A stretch of 64,000 nt of DNA from Litoribacillus peritrichatus (GCF_039537985.1 NZ_BAABBN010000007.1:868001-932000), one strand, 5' to 3'. Positions 35,230-45,054 are shown, counted from the first letter of the stretch. Notes: generated by a model from the letters alone, not told the origin. Made by a program: numbers and translations.

Positions 35230-36363
35230 CTATTCAGAGTCAGTGATCTTGCAGTAGACTGCGTCAGCAATGGCCAAGGCCGACGTTAACCCTGGGGATT
35301 CAATGCCGAGCAGGTGAATCAATCCATCCAGTTTATGCTCTTTCGGACCTTCGATGAGGAAGTCTTTAGCGGTTTGATTCGCTTGAGTCAGCTTTGGGCG
35401 AATGCCGGTGTAAGCCGGTTGGAGCTTGCGTTTGTCTACCTCAGGGAAATACCTTTGAATGGCGGTTAACCAATGTTGCTTGATTCGGTTGAGTTCTTCG
35501 CCGACCGGAAACTGATAATTTATCTCTTCGATGTATTCGGTGTCTGGTCCGAATTTCACCTGACCGGCCAAATCCAGTGTGCTGTGAATGCCAAGACCAA
35601 CGGTATTCTTTTCAGGTACGGGGTAAATCAAATGCCGGAACGGAGCTTTGCCTGCATAACTGAAATACAGACCCCGGCAGTAATACAGGGCGGGCGGTTT
35701 GTCGGAATAATGACTTGCCAACTGGTTGGCTTCTAAGCCAGCGGCGTTGATTAACCACTTGCATTCAACGGCAAGAAGTTCCCCTTGGTTCATCACCTGA
35801 AGTCGCCAACCGGTGACCGTTTGCTCGATGTGTTTGACTTCGGACTGATAGCTGATGGCATTCCCGGCGTCTTCAATATCCCCCACCATGGCTAACATTA
35901 ACTGGTGCGCGTCGATGATGCCGGTGGAAGGCGAGATCAGCGCTGCACTTGCTTTGACGTTGGGCTCCAGAGCAGAAACCTGATTTTGGTTTAGGAAGGA
36001 AAGGTCGTGCACCTGATTATGGTTGGCTTTGGCCTGTATTGCGTCGAGCTGATCTTCCTCATTGGATGAGGTGGCGACAATGAGTTTCCCACACCGTTGG
36101 TGAGGTATCTTTCGTTGTTCACAATACTGGTAAAGTAGTTGTTTTCCTTGCACGCATAACTTTGCTTTCAATGAGCCTTGCGGGTAGTAAATACCGGCAT
36201 GAATCACTTCGCTGTTGCGGCTGCTGGTGGCTTCACCAAACAGTGCGTTTTTTTCCAGGACGATGCATGAGCGGGCGTGATCCGACAGCGCTTTAGCAAT
36301 GGCCAAACCCACTACGCCAGCGCCGATGACGATGAAATCTGAATAAAGAGCGTCTTGATTCAT
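35230..36363 (-). CDS. lhgO: FAD-dependent oxidoreductase, L-2-hydroxyglutarate oxidase-like
   Basis: A 377-aa flavoprotein with the dinucleotide-binding motif FIVIGAGVVGLAIAKAL at residues 10-26, the DAO-family segment SSRNSEVIHAGIYYPQGSLKAKLC, a C-terminal YTGIRPKL and the GIESPGLTSALAIAD closing motif. This order matches LhgO (YgaF), which oxidises L-2-hydroxyglutarate and passes electrons to the quinone pool. A related D-amino-acid/glycerol-phosphate oxidase role cannot be excluded. Confidence 0.8.
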   Translation of the reverse strand: MNQDALYSDFIVIGAGVVGLAIAKALSDHARSCIVLEKNALFGEATSSRNSEVIHAGIYYPQGSLKAKLCVQGKQLLYQYCEQRKIPHQRCGKLIVATSSNEEDQLDAIQAKANHNQVHDLSFLNQNQVSALEPNVKASAALISPSTGIIDAHQLMLAMVGDIEDAGNAISYQSEVKHIEQTVTGWRLQVMNQGELLAVECKWLINAAGLEANQLASHYSDKPPALYYCRGLYFSYAGKAPFRHLIYPVPEKNTVGLGIHSTLDLAGQVKFGPDTEYIEEINYQFPVGEELNRIKQHWLTAIQRYFPEVDKRKLQPAYTGIRPKLTQANQTAKDFLIEGPKEHKLDGLIHLLGIESPGLTSALAIADAVYCKITDSE

Positions 36364-36381
36364 TCCGTCATAAAGATCTTG

Positions 36382-36744
36382 TCAGGATGGATTCTGGATT
36401 TGAATATCAGAGCCCGCGTTGTCTTTAGACTTTGGGGCTTTGATGTAAGGGAGTATTCGCTTACACGCTAAGTCACTGGTGCTGTCGTACTCTGTCAGCG
36501 CTTGTGGCTCGCCATCTTCCATGATCACCAATGTACACTCTCCTTCAATGTTGGTATCAATGAAGTACTGAAGGGACAGTTTATCCATTTTTTGTTTCAG
36601 CTGATCTCTGAATTCATGAGACTTCGATTCCTGAAGATTCATGAGTTCGGGTTTTTGGCTTAGCACCCAAATGCATGCGGCGATCACCAAAAAGATAGTG
36701 AAGCGGCCAAACTGATAGTTACGAATGTAGGGATTATTGTTCAT
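36382..36744 (-). CDS. small hypothetical membrane-anchored protein
   Basis: A 120-aa protein starting at ATG 36744, 11 nt inside the end of the preceding acetyltransferase gene. One hydrophobic helix (residues about 14-29, FTIFLVIAACIWVLS) is followed by a charged region and a C-terminal tail with two Cys (GECTLVIM, ACKRILPY). Function unknown. Operon-like spacing between panM-like and lhgO-like genes. Confidence 0.65.
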   Translation of the reverse strand: MNNNPYIRNYQFGRFTIFLVIAACIWVLSQKPELMNLQESKSHEFRDQLKQKMDKLSLQYFIDTNIEGECTLVIMEDGEPQALTEYDSTSDLACKRILPYIKAPKSKDNAGSDIQIQNPS

Positions 36745-37207
36745 GTTCACTAGGGACAATTTTGTAAAGGCTGGTGGATGCAGTATTGGAAACAAATTCT
36801 GCCTGATATTGGTTTAACCAGTTTTTCATCAGCACATTCTGATCTCGGGTCAATTCCAAAAGTACCGCTTTGCCCTTGGCTTCCACTAAGGTCAGGTCGA
36901 GCAGTCGGTGGCCGACGCCTCGGTCCTGGGTGACTTTTCGAACGGTAAAGTTGCTCAGTTTAAACTGGCCCGTTTGCTCTTCCACGCAAATGGCACCGAT
37001 GATGCGATCATTAAAAAATGCAGAGGCGATCCATTTGTGGTCGGGCTCATTAAATTGGGAAATCAGTTGCTCTGTGTGGCCGTTGTCGTTCTTAACAACC
37101 TGATCGTTAATGATCAGTTCTTGCAGTTCGCCAAAGGTTTTATTTAGATCAATCTGGTCTTGATCCACAGGAGACGTTACTTTTCTAAGGATAACGGGCA
37201 CGATCAA
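36734..37207 (-). CDS. PanM/PanZ-like GNAT acetyltransferase
   Basis: A 157-aa GNAT-fold protein. DQDQIDLNKTFGEL near the N-terminus and FTVRKVTQDRGVGHRLLDL (acetyl-CoA P-loop with RGVG) match PanM/PanZ, which promotes self-cleavage of the aspartate decarboxylase PanD and senses CoA. It is longer than E. coli PanZ (about 127 aa) because of a C-terminal tail. Assignment is from motif similarity; a generic GNAT remains possible. Confidence 0.7.
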   Translation of the reverse strand: MIVPVILRKVTSPVDQDQIDLNKTFGELQELIINDQVVKNDNGHTEQLISQFNEPDHKWIASAFFNDRIIGAICVEEQTGQFKLSNFTVRKVTQDRGVGHRLLDLTLVEAKGKAVLLELTRDQNVLMKNWLNQYQAEFVSNTASTSLYKIVPSEHEQ

Positions 37208-37361
37208 ACTCCCTCTGTTATTTATAATAATCTTAGCCGATCTATCTATGGATGTAGAAGAGCTATGGTGCTGGTCATAAAACCGCTATAATATTCGGCC
37301 ATTTGATAAATAGCGATTATTTCTTGGGGTTCTTTTGAAGAATTCTGTTTTGGAGGCACAC

Positions 37362-37955
37362 ATGTCGGCACGTACGGCCACAGTTGAACGTAATACGTTG
37401 GAAACTCAAATCAAGGTTTCGGTGAACCTGGATGGTACCGGTAAAGCAAACTTTGAGACGGGTGTTCCTTTTCTGGATCACATGATGGATCAGATTGCTC
37501 GTCATGGTTTGATTGATCTGGACATTGTGGCGAACGGTGATTTGCACATTGATGCCCATCATACGGTTGAGGACATAGGCATCACGCTGGGGCAGGCGTT
37601 TGCCAAAGCGGTCGGCGACAAAAAGGGCATGACTCGTTATGGCCATGCGTATGTGCCTTTGGACGAAGCGCTGTCACGCGTAGTGATTGACTTTTCCGGT
37701 CGTCCGGGCCTGCAAATGCACGTTGACTTTACCCGTGGTTCTGTGGGCGGTTTTGATGTGGACTTATTCTCAGAATTCTTCCACGGTTTCATCAACCACG
37801 CCCAGGTTACGCTGCACATTGATAACTTGCGTGGTAAGAACACCCACCACCAGGCCGAAACGATCTTTAAAGCGTTTGGCCGTGCCTTGCGTATGGCATT
37901 GTCTGTGGATGAACGCATGGCAGGCATGATGCCTTCGACCAAAGGCTGTCTGTAG
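37362..37955 (+). CDS. hisB: imidazoleglycerol-phosphate dehydratase
   Basis: A 197-aa enzyme of histidine biosynthesis (step 6). Start at ATG 37362 after GGAGG. The metal-binding duplicated motifs are visible: DIDAHHTVEDIG and KNTHHQAETIFKAFG, plus FLDHMMDQIARHG. The length is that of the single-function bacterial form (no fused phosphatase). First gene of the hisB-hisH-hisF unit. Confidence 0.96.
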   Translation: MSARTATVERNTLETQIKVSVNLDGTGKANFETGVPFLDHMMDQIARHGLIDLDIVANGDLHIDAHHTVEDIGITLGQAFAKAVGDKKGMTRYGHAYVPLDEALSRVVIDFSGRPGLQMHVDFTRGSVGGFDVDLFSEFFHGFINHAQVTLHIDNLRGKNTHHQAETIFKAFGRALRMALSVDERMAGMMPSTKGCL

Positions 37956-38012
37956 CTGATTTTTTATCCTGACTCGATTCAGGTTGTTTATTGAATGATT
38001 GGAGTTTACTGA

Positions 38013-38651
38013 ATGTCGACCATTGCAGTGATTGATTATGGCATGGGCAATTTGCACTCCGTGGCCAGCGCGCTGGAGCATGTGTGTGACAGTAAGATTG
38101 TAATTACTTCGGACGTGGCAGAAATCGAAGCGGCCGATCGTGTTGTGTTTCCCGGTGTGGGTGCGATTCGTGACTGTATGGCTGAAATTCGTCGTCTGGG
38201 TATGGATCGGGTGGTACAAAAAGCCATTGCTGAAAAGCCGGTCTTGGCCATCTGCGTAGGAATGCAGGCTTTGATGGCGCACAGTGAAGAAAATGGCGGA
38301 GTGGATTGCATTAACCTGTTGCCTGGAAATGTACGCTTCTTTGGCGAAGGTCTGACGGACGCAACGGGCGAAAAGCTGAAAGTGCCTCATATGGGCTGGA
38401 ATCAGGTGAAGCAGATTGATCACCCATTGTGGCAGGGCATTGAAGATAACAGCCGTTTTTATTTCGTGCACAGCTTTTATGTGAAGTCCGATGAGCCTTC
38501 TCTGGTCAGAGCGACCTGTGAATACGGCTTGAGCTTTGACGTGGCCTTGGCAAAAGAAAATCTGTTTGCCGTTCAATTCCACCCGGAGAAAAGCCATACC
38601 GCTGGTTTGCAACTGTTGAAAAACTTTGCAAACTGGGACGGCAAGGCCTGA
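38013..38651 (+). CDS. hisH: imidazole glycerol phosphate synthase, glutamine amidotransferase subunit
   Basis: A 212-aa class I glutamine amidotransferase. The nucleophile motif is AICVGMQAL (Cys in place of the more usual GICLGMQ context), and the catalytic His/Glu pair lies in AVQFHPEKS. It supplies ammonia to HisF. It follows hisB by 57 bp and precedes hisF by 34 bp. Confidence 0.96.
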   Translation: MSTIAVIDYGMGNLHSVASALEHVCDSKIVITSDVAEIEAADRVVFPGVGAIRDCMAEIRRLGMDRVVQKAIAEKPVLAICVGMQALMAHSEENGGVDCINLLPGNVRFFGEGLTDATGEKLKVPHMGWNQVKQIDHPLWQGIEDNSRFYFVHSFYVKSDEPSLVRATCEYGLSFDVALAKENLFAVQFHPEKSHTAGLQLLKNFANWDGKA

Positions 38652-38685
38652 TCCATCCAATATCTATTTAGTTGAGGAACAACCC

Positions 38686-39447
38686 ATGGCTTTAGCCAAA
38701 CGCATTATTCCTTGTTTGGATGTTGAAAACGGTCGCGTTGTAAAAGGCGTTCAGTTTGTTGATATCCGAGACGCAGGTGATCCTGTGGAAGTTGCCAAGC
38801 GCTATAACGAACAAGGCGCAGATGAGATTACCTTTCTGGATATTACGGCGACTCACGAAGGTCGTGATACTACGGTGCATACTGTGGAAGCCATTGCCAG
38901 TGAAGTATTTATTCCGTTGACTGTGGGTGGCGGCATTCGTGAGCTGGACGACATCAGAACCATGCTGAATGCCGGGGCGGATAAAGTCAGCATTAACAGT
39001 GCTGCAGTGAAGCGCCCGGAGTTTGTAAAAGAAGCGGCGGAGCGTTTTGGCTCTCAGTGCATTGTGGTTGCGATTGACTGCAAAAAAGTCAGTGAGAACA
39101 AATGGGAAATCTTTACCCACGGCGGCCGTAAACCAACGGGCATTGATGCCGTGGAATGGGCCGTTAAAATGGCAGAATACGGTGCAGGTGAAATCTTATT
39201 GACCAGCATGGATCAGGACGGTGTGAAGCAAGGATTTGATCTGGGCGTTACCCGTGCAATCAGTGATGCTGTAGCTGTGCCTGTGATCGCATCCGGCGGT
39301 GTCGGTAATCTACAGCACCTGGTGGATGGCGTTAAGGAAGGTAAAGCGGACGCTGTGCTAGCGGCCAGCATTTTCCATTTTGGTGAATACTCTGTGCCAG
39401 AAGCCAAAGAATACATGGCTGAGCAAGGTGTTGAAGTTCGTATTTAA
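38686..39447 (+). CDS. hisF: imidazole glycerol phosphate synthase, cyclase subunit
   Basis: A 253-aa TIM-barrel protein starting MALAKRIIPCLDV at ATG 38686. The catalytic Asp residues are in PCLDVENGRVVKG and VVAIDCKK; phosphate loops are VGGGIR and ASGGVGN. The pairing with hisH is standard, but hisA, which usually lies between hisH and hisF in this arrangement, is missing. A terminator follows. Confidence 0.96.
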   Translation: MALAKRIIPCLDVENGRVVKGVQFVDIRDAGDPVEVAKRYNEQGADEITFLDITATHEGRDTTVHTVEAIASEVFIPLTVGGGIRELDDIRTMLNAGADKVSINSAAVKRPEFVKEAAERFGSQCIVVAIDCKKVSENKWEIFTHGGRKPTGIDAVEWAVKMAEYGAGEILLTSMDQDGVKQGFDLGVTRAISDAVAVPVIASGGVGNLQHLVDGVKEGKADAVLAASIFHFGEYSVPEAKEYMAEQGVEVRI

Positions 39448-39491
39448 TTGACGACTTTAAAGCCAGATGATTAACTTTCTGGTTCCAAACT

Positions 39492-39523
39492 AAAAAGCCG
39501 ATGTTAAATTGCATCGGCTTTTT
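39492..39523. terminator. bidirectional rho-independent terminator
   Basis: AAAAAGCCGATG and CATCGGCTTTTT form a perfect stem with an 8-nt loop. It ends the his unit and could also end the convergent envelope-gene unit. Confidence 0.92.
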
Positions 39524-39556
39524 AGTATTTGGCATATTGTATATAAGAGATTGTTG

Positions 39557-40423
39557 TCAAAGGTCTTTGAAAGACACTTCCAGTTGGCGAGGCGTTACAT
39601 TGTCTATGCTCGGTTGTCTCGGGGGATTACGTGCCAGGGTTTCCTGTTCAATCAGTCGGGACAAGGGCTGTTGTTGAAATCCACGTTTGACCAATAACGG
39701 CAATGCCTTCTCTAAGTGCGCTAAGGTTTCGGGGTAAGGATGCCCAATCATCAGGCAATTGCCGTTTTTGACTGCAAGGGCTAAGCATTTTTCAAACTGT
39801 TTCGCGATGTAATCCGTTTTCCGTTCGTGATCCAGAAATATGTCCCGGGAAACAGTGGGGATGTTGTAAAGCATGGCCACTTCTTTGGCGATGCTTTTGG
39901 GATTCGTCCGGCTGTCGACGAACATCAGGTTTTTGTCTTTCAGTATCTTCATGGTCCAGTTCATTTGAAGATGCTTGGTGGTGAGCAGACTGCCCATATG
40001 GTTGTTGATGCCCATGAGGTGGGGGATAGATTCGATGTTCTTGAGCAACTGAGATTTAAAGCGCCTGGAGCTCATGTCGGAAGTCAACGCGCCACCGCCC
40101 AACGGGGCGTCTCTCAGGTTTTCCATGGGGGCATGGAGGATGATTTCTTTGCCGATGGCGTGGGCTTTATTGGCCAGCTCGGCTGAAAATGGACGCTCTG
40201 GTAATATGGCCAAAGTGACCGGGCCATGCAGGTTGACGGTTCGTAAGCCTCTGGATTCGTTGTTGCCGACATCGTCGATGATGATGGTGACTTTGGGCGA
40301 ATCAATGGCTTTAAGGTTGGTCGCTGAGTTTGCGGAGGCCTGTGAATTCATCAGGCTTGTGAAAGCTAAAACGGAGAATAAAAACCCTGCACGAAGCAGG
40401 GTTCTCAGAGGTAAAACAATCAT
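39557..40423 (-). CDS. divergent polysaccharide deacetylase family protein
   Basis: A 288-aa exported protein (signal near residues 1-32). VTIIIDDVGNNE, ILHAPME, GINNHMGS and FVDSRT and the C-terminal GHPYPETL match the divergent polysaccharide deacetylase family (YibQ-like). It has the usual neighbours ctpA, envC and gpmI on the same strand, with a gap of 17 bp to ctpA. The family's substrate in the periplasm is not established. Confidence 0.9.
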   Translation of the reverse strand: MIVLPLRTLLRAGFLFSVLAFTSLMNSQASANSATNLKAIDSPKVTIIIDDVGNNESRGLRTVNLHGPVTLAILPERPFSAELANKAHAIGKEIILHAPMENLRDAPLGGGALTSDMSSRRFKSQLLKNIESIPHLMGINNHMGSLLTTKHLQMNWTMKILKDKNLMFVDSRTNPKSIAKEVAMLYNIPTVSRDIFLDHERKTDYIAKQFEKCLALAVKNGNCLMIGHPYPETLAHLEKALPLLVKRGFQQQPLSRLIEQETLARNPPRQPSIDNVTPRQLEVSFKDL

Positions 40424-40440
40424 CAGTAACTGTCTTAAAT

Positions 40441-41844
40441 TTACTCGTTAGAAGACAAAATGTTGAAGCCTTTCAGAACGTTCAGTGCTTCAGATAACTG
40501 ATAATCTTTTTCAGCTAACTTCTCTTCATTATCTTCTTTCTTATCGTCCCCATTTTCATTTTCTAAATGGCCTGCTAAATCGGCTTCTTTGTAGCGGGCA
40601 CGAGGTTTGATGGTTTCTACTTTAGCGCGTTCGATGTTGATGTCCGGTTCAATGCCCTGAGCCTGAATCGAGCGGCCGTTCGGCGTGTAGTAACGGGCAG
40701 TGGTCAGTTTGATGCCGTTTTCTGCATCCACCGGAATGACGGTTTGAACCGAGCCTTTACCGAAGCTTTGAGTGCCCATAATGATTGCGCGGCGATGATC
40801 CTGCAGTGCCCCGGCCACAATTTCGGAAGCGGATGCCGAGCCACCGTTGATCAGGACGACGATCGGTGCGCCGTTGATTAAATCTTTCGGTGTGGCATGG
40901 AATTGGGATTTCGAGCTGTTGATTCGACCTTCGGTATACACCACAAGGCCATTGGTTAAGAAAGTATCAACCACATCAACCGATGCCTGTAATACGCCGC
41001 CTGGGTTGTTTCTTAAATCGAGCACCAGACCTTTCAGTTCCTGACCGTCTTTTTGCAGTTTTACAATAGCTTTGTTGAGGTCTTCGCCGGTTTGTACCTG
41101 GAACTGGGAAATTCGAACGTAGGCGTAACCGTCTTCCAGCCAGCGATGGCGAACGCTGGTGACTTTTATCACGTCGCGGGTCACGGTAAATTCAAGAGGT
41201 TGCTCTTCGCCTTCACGAAGGACAGTCAGAACAATGTCGGAACCTGGCTCACCACGCATGTGTTTGATGGCATCATCAAGGGACATCCCTTTCACCGGCT
41301 TTTCATCCAGCTTCATGATCAGGTCGCCGGACTTTAAACCGGCGCGGAAGGCAGGGGTCTCATCAATCGGCGTCACCACCCGGACAAAACCGTTATCCAT
41401 TTGAACTTCAATGCCTAATCCGCCAAATTCGCCGGAGGTGTTGATTTGAAGTTCTTCGAAAACTTTGGAATCTAAGTAAGCAGAATGCGGATCTAACCCG
41501 GAAAGCATGCCGCGAATCGCATTCTGAAGTAATGTTTTATCATCAACAGTTTCAACGTACGAGGTGCGGATGTTGTTAAATATTTCGGCAAAAAGTCGCA
41601 GTTCTTTCAGCGGCAGACGGGCGTCTTCAGGGATCTCTGCAACGTCTTCGGCGGCGGAAATATCTGCATCAGATTCGTTTAAATCCGGCTCCGGCGAAGA
41701 CTGATCTTCAGCAAGTAAAACAGGTGCAGGAAGTTGAGATGAAGGGGTGACCGGTAGTTCATCTTCCGCAGCGGCGGTATTCCAGTTCAGCATCATTGTC
41801 GCTGATAAAACAAATGCCAAGCTGCTTTTCGCAGTCAGGTTCAT
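40441..41844 (-). CDS. ctpA: S41-family carboxyl-terminal processing protease
   Basis: A 467-aa periplasmic protease with a signal peptide (residues 1-27, ending NTAAA), a PDZ domain (about 130-200, FGGLGIEVQ) and the S41 catalytic domain with Ser in GGSASASEIVAGAL and Lys in GTQSFGKGSVQT. A charged C-terminal tail (residues about 410-467) follows. Members trim or degrade periplasmic and cell-wall-related proteins. Probably one unit with envC and gpmI. Confidence 0.95.
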   Translation of the reverse strand: MNLTAKSSLAFVLSATMMLNWNTAAAEDELPVTPSSQLPAPVLLAEDQSSPEPDLNESDADISAAEDVAEIPEDARLPLKELRLFAEIFNNIRTSYVETVDDKTLLQNAIRGMLSGLDPHSAYLDSKVFEELQINTSGEFGGLGIEVQMDNGFVRVVTPIDETPAFRAGLKSGDLIMKLDEKPVKGMSLDDAIKHMRGEPGSDIVLTVLREGEEQPLEFTVTRDVIKVTSVRHRWLEDGYAYVRISQFQVQTGEDLNKAIVKLQKDGQELKGLVLDLRNNPGGVLQASVDVVDTFLTNGLVVYTEGRINSSKSQFHATPKDLINGAPIVVLINGGSASASEIVAGALQDHRRAIIMGTQSFGKGSVQTVIPVDAENGIKLTTARYYTPNGRSIQAQGIEPDINIERAKVETIKPRARYKEADLAGHLENENGDDKKEDNEEKLAEKDYQLSEALNVLKGFNILSSNE

Positions 41845-41905
41845 CTATACACCTTTTTTATAGTAGTAATAAAATTGTTGATAACTGATTAATGCTATAA
41901 CGATA

Positions 41906-43051
41906 TTAGCGGCCTGTACACCATCTTTTCGGGTTGATTGGTGTTCCTTTGTGCCTGATCTCAAAATATATCCCGTCAATGTCGGTGTCCGAAGTATTGC
42001 CGGTATAAGCAATGGTGTCGCCGATATTTACCCATTCGCCTGGCTCGCGGATGACGGACTCCGCTTGTCCGTACAAACTCATATAGCCGTTGCCGTGATC
42101 AATAATGGTTAACAACCCAAAGCCGCTGAACCAGTCCGAGAATACGACTCGGCCGTTATGAATGGCTTTGACCGGCTTACCCGCCGGAGCCGACAATAAC
42201 ACGCCGTTGGATTTCAGTTTGCCGCCCGCCAGTGCGCTGCCAAAGGAGCGGACAATACGGCCTTTGACCGGCCAGGGCATCTTGCCTTTGTCGGCTTTGA
42301 ATGGTCGGCTGCCTGCTAACGCATTGATGTCTTCCAGTGCTTTTTTCATATCGACCAAAAGTTTGTTTAGCCTTTGTTGGTCGGCTTGCTTTTTCTTCAG
42401 GCGACCGGCTTCGGTTTTGACCGATTGTTTTAATTTGTTCAGTTCGTGTTGTTGCGCTTGCTTGGATTGCGCCAGAGTGACTTGTTCGAGTTCTTGTTTC
42501 TTTTTTAATTCCTGTAAAGAGACTAACTCGGTTGTGAGTTGTTTTTCGTTTTCCCGAAAGTCTTCAAGCGTTTTAAGGTGCTTTTCTATTTTCGAAAGTT
42601 GTTCCTGTTGTAGATAGTTATGGTATTTAAGGAGTCGGGTCAGGGTTTGTGGGGAGTCCTGACTTAGTAATAACTTCAGTTGGCTGTTGTCTTGATTTTT
42701 GTAAACGGAAACCAGCAGTTGCCGGATTTCCTGCTTACTTTTGTTCAGGGTGCGTTTGATTGTCTGGTTTTGTTCCCGCAAAGAAGCCAGCTTGGATTGG
42801 GTCTGAGACAGCTGTTTTTTGGTGTTCAGAATGTTCTTGCGCGCGTTGCTGACTTTTCTGCTGGTGGCTTGCAGTGCTTTATTTTGCTTATCTTGCTGGC
42901 GGGTCAGTGCTTTGACTTTGCGTCTGAGCTTTTCAATTTCTTTTTTTTGCTGAGTGATGTTTTGTTCAACTTCCGACACGCTTTCGGCTTGTACGACTGG
43001 GAACCCGCTTAATATCAGGAAAAAACAAAGAAAAAGAGTGCTCGGTTTCAT
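41906..43051 (-). CDS. envC: EnvC-like murein hydrolase activator
   Basis: A 381-aa exported protein. A signal peptide (1-22) and a long coiled coil (about residues 25-240, many Lys/Gln/Leu heptads) are followed by a C-terminal LytM/M23 domain (about 255-381). The LytM metal site is degenerate: the first His/Asp motif is replaced (LKSNGVLLSA) and the second reads YFEIRH rather than HxH. That is typical of EnvC, which activates amidases at the division site rather than cutting peptidoglycan itself. Confidence 0.92.
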   Translation of the reverse strand: MKPSTLFLCFFLILSGFPVVQAESVSEVEQNITQQKKEIEKLRRKVKALTRQQDKQNKALQATSRKVSNARKNILNTKKQLSQTQSKLASLREQNQTIKRTLNKSKQEIRQLLVSVYKNQDNSQLKLLLSQDSPQTLTRLLKYHNYLQQEQLSKIEKHLKTLEDFRENEKQLTTELVSLQELKKKQELEQVTLAQSKQAQQHELNKLKQSVKTEAGRLKKKQADQQRLNKLLVDMKKALEDINALAGSRPFKADKGKMPWPVKGRIVRSFGSALAGGKLKSNGVLLSAPAGKPVKAIHNGRVVFSDWFSGFGLLTIIDHGNGYMSLYGQAESVIREPGEWVNIGDTIAYTGNTSDTDIDGIYFEIRHKGTPINPKRWCTGR

Positions 43052-43168
43052 GTGAATGAATTATCTGGCATGGAAAGAGAGAACCGTAGTTTTAAGAAAC
43101 TTCGCTGAAAAATCAAACATTTGTTTGGAAAGGTAATGTCGATAGAGTGTAAAACGAAGGGGAGAATG

Positions 43169-43213
43169 CCTTCGAAGAACTCTGATGATCCCATCAGTGG
43201 TCGTCTTCGAAGG
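43169..43213. repeat. nested inverted repeat between envC and gpmI
   Basis: CCTTCGAAGA and TCTTCGAAGG form perfect 10-bp arms around 25 bp that itself contains GATG/CATC arms. It may be a transcript hairpin in the gpmI-envC message. Confidence 0.5.
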
Positions 43214-43278
43214 TTTCTGTTGCGAACAAACAGGGTTGGATGAACGCAGCAACTCAATGGCTTATTTTTGACAGTGAT

Positions 43279-44820
43279 TTATTTCTGAACCAGAGATTTT
43301 CCCGTCATTTCAGCCGGCGGTTGTTGACCCATCAAAGATAACAGGCTTGGTGCGATGTCACACAGAGCGCCGTCGTCTTTTAGCGTGAGCTCGGCGTTAT
43401 TGCCTACATACACCAAAGGCACCGGGCCGGTGGTATGTTGGGTGTGCGCCTGACCGCTTTCGTAATCCTGCATTTGTTCGCAGTTGCCGTGGTCGGCTGT
43501 GATTAAGCAATGGCCGTTGACTTCGAGAATGGCGTTGGTCACGCGCTCAATGCACACGTCTAAGGCTTCAACTGCTTTGACGGCGGCGTCGTATTTGCCT
43601 GTGTGGCCGACCATATCGCCGTTAGCATAGTTACAAATGACCAGGTCGTATTTGCCGCTCTTAATGGCTTCCACCAGTTTGTCGGTAACTTCCGGTGCGT
43701 TCATTTCAGGTTGAAGGTCGTAGGTTGCAACGTCAGGGGATTGAACCAGAATTCGGGTCTCGCCTTCAAACTCGGCTTCCTGGCCGCCAGAGAAGAAGAA
43801 GGTCACATGAGCGTATTTTTCTGTTTCTGCAATTCGCAGCTGAGTCATGCCTTGTGCTGAAACAAATTCTCCCAATGAATTTTTCAATTCGGCAGGTGGG
43901 TAAGCACAGCTTGTTTTGATGTCTGCCGCGAATTCCGTCAGCATGACAAAGTCTGCCAGTTTTGGACGCACTGCACGTTCAAAACCGGAGAAGTCATCTT
44001 CGATGAAGGCGCGGGTCAATTCGCGTGCCCGGTCGGCACGGAAATTCATGAAGATAACCGAGTCGCCATCCTGAATGGTGGCTGCCGTTTGTTCGCCGGA
44101 GGCACATACGGTGGTTTTTACAAATTCGTCGTTTTCGTCTCGCTTATAGGCCGCAGCCAGGCCTGCCACGCCGTTGTCGCTTTGGAACTCGCCTTTGCCC
44201 TCAGTCAGCAACTTATAGGCCGCTTCTACTCGATCCCAGCGGTTATCACGATCCATCGCGTAATAGCGACCCACCAGAGAGGCCACCCGGCCTTTGCCTG
44301 TTTCAGCAAGGAGCTTGTCCATGGCTTGAATGGAAGGTTCGGCACTGCGCGGTGGCATGTCGCGACCATCTAGGAAGGCATGAACATAAATTTCCTTGGC
44401 GCCGCGCTGGTCTGCTAATTCGACCATGGCTTTAAGTTGATCTTCGTGGCTGTGGATACCCCCAGGGGATAATAAGCCAAGAATATGAACTACCCCGTTG
44501 TGCTTGTTGGCTGTATCCACGGCATTGCAAAGCGCGGTGTTGTCAAAAAACGTTTTGGTTTCGATGGCTTTGGTAATCAGGGTAAAGTTTTGGTAAACAA
44601 TACGGCCTGCGCCCAGGTTCATGTGACCAACTTCGGAGTTCCCCATTTGCCCTTCTGGCAAACCTACCGCCATGCCGGATGTATTAATTAACGTGTTTGG
44701 TTGTTCTTTGATTAAGCGATCCCAAACAGGGGTTTTTGCGTTAAGAATGGCGTTGTTGTCTTCTTCGACACGATGGCCAAAACCATCAAGGATAATAAGA
44801 GCGGTGGTTTGCTTTGTCAT
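43279..44820 (-). CDS. gpmI: 2,3-bisphosphoglycerate-independent phosphoglycerate mutase
   Basis: A 513-aa glycolytic enzyme, start at ATG 44820 (TKQTTALIILDGFG); longer upstream frames are not supported. Metal and catalytic motifs include LDGFG, GQMGNSEVGHMNLGAGR, HIHGLLSPGGIHSHED-like segment HILGLLSPGGIHSHED and TADHGNCEQM. It converts 3-phosphoglycerate to 2-phosphoglycerate using Mn2+ and needs no cofactor. Confidence 0.97.
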   Translation of the reverse strand: MTKQTTALIILDGFGHRVEEDNNAILNAKTPVWDRLIKEQPNTLINTSGMAVGLPEGQMGNSEVGHMNLGAGRIVYQNFTLITKAIETKTFFDNTALCNAVDTANKHNGVVHILGLLSPGGIHSHEDQLKAMVELADQRGAKEIYVHAFLDGRDMPPRSAEPSIQAMDKLLAETGKGRVASLVGRYYAMDRDNRWDRVEAAYKLLTEGKGEFQSDNGVAGLAAAYKRDENDEFVKTTVCASGEQTAATIQDGDSVIFMNFRADRARELTRAFIEDDFSGFERAVRPKLADFVMLTEFAADIKTSCAYPPAELKNSLGEFVSAQGMTQLRIAETEKYAHVTFFFSGGQEAEFEGETRILVQSPDVATYDLQPEMNAPEVTDKLVEAIKSGKYDLVICNYANGDMVGHTGKYDAAVKAVEALDVCIERVTNAILEVNGHCLITADHGNCEQMQDYESGQAHTQHTTGPVPLVYVGNNAELTLKDDGALCDIAPSLLSLMGQQPPAEMTGKSLVQK

Positions 44821-45054
44821 GCTGCCTCGGAACAGGGTTGTTGTTTGCATGTTTTTGAGGTGGCAAATTTTACTCAAAATCGGCTGAGAAGTCATCCTGA
44901 GACAGGGGATTGGTTGTTTTGGCGTGGCTGACATCCGATATAAGGCATGGATTTATTGATACAAGTTATCAGTCGGTGCGAACAAGCGTTTTAAATTACC
45001 GCCGGGAAACTGTATTATTACGCGCCATACGTTACCCACAAATGAGAAAATTGA

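Noticed and set aside
37770..38660. 296-aa minus-strand frame across hisB/hisH
   Set aside because: Antisense to two firmly identified histidine-biosynthesis genes.
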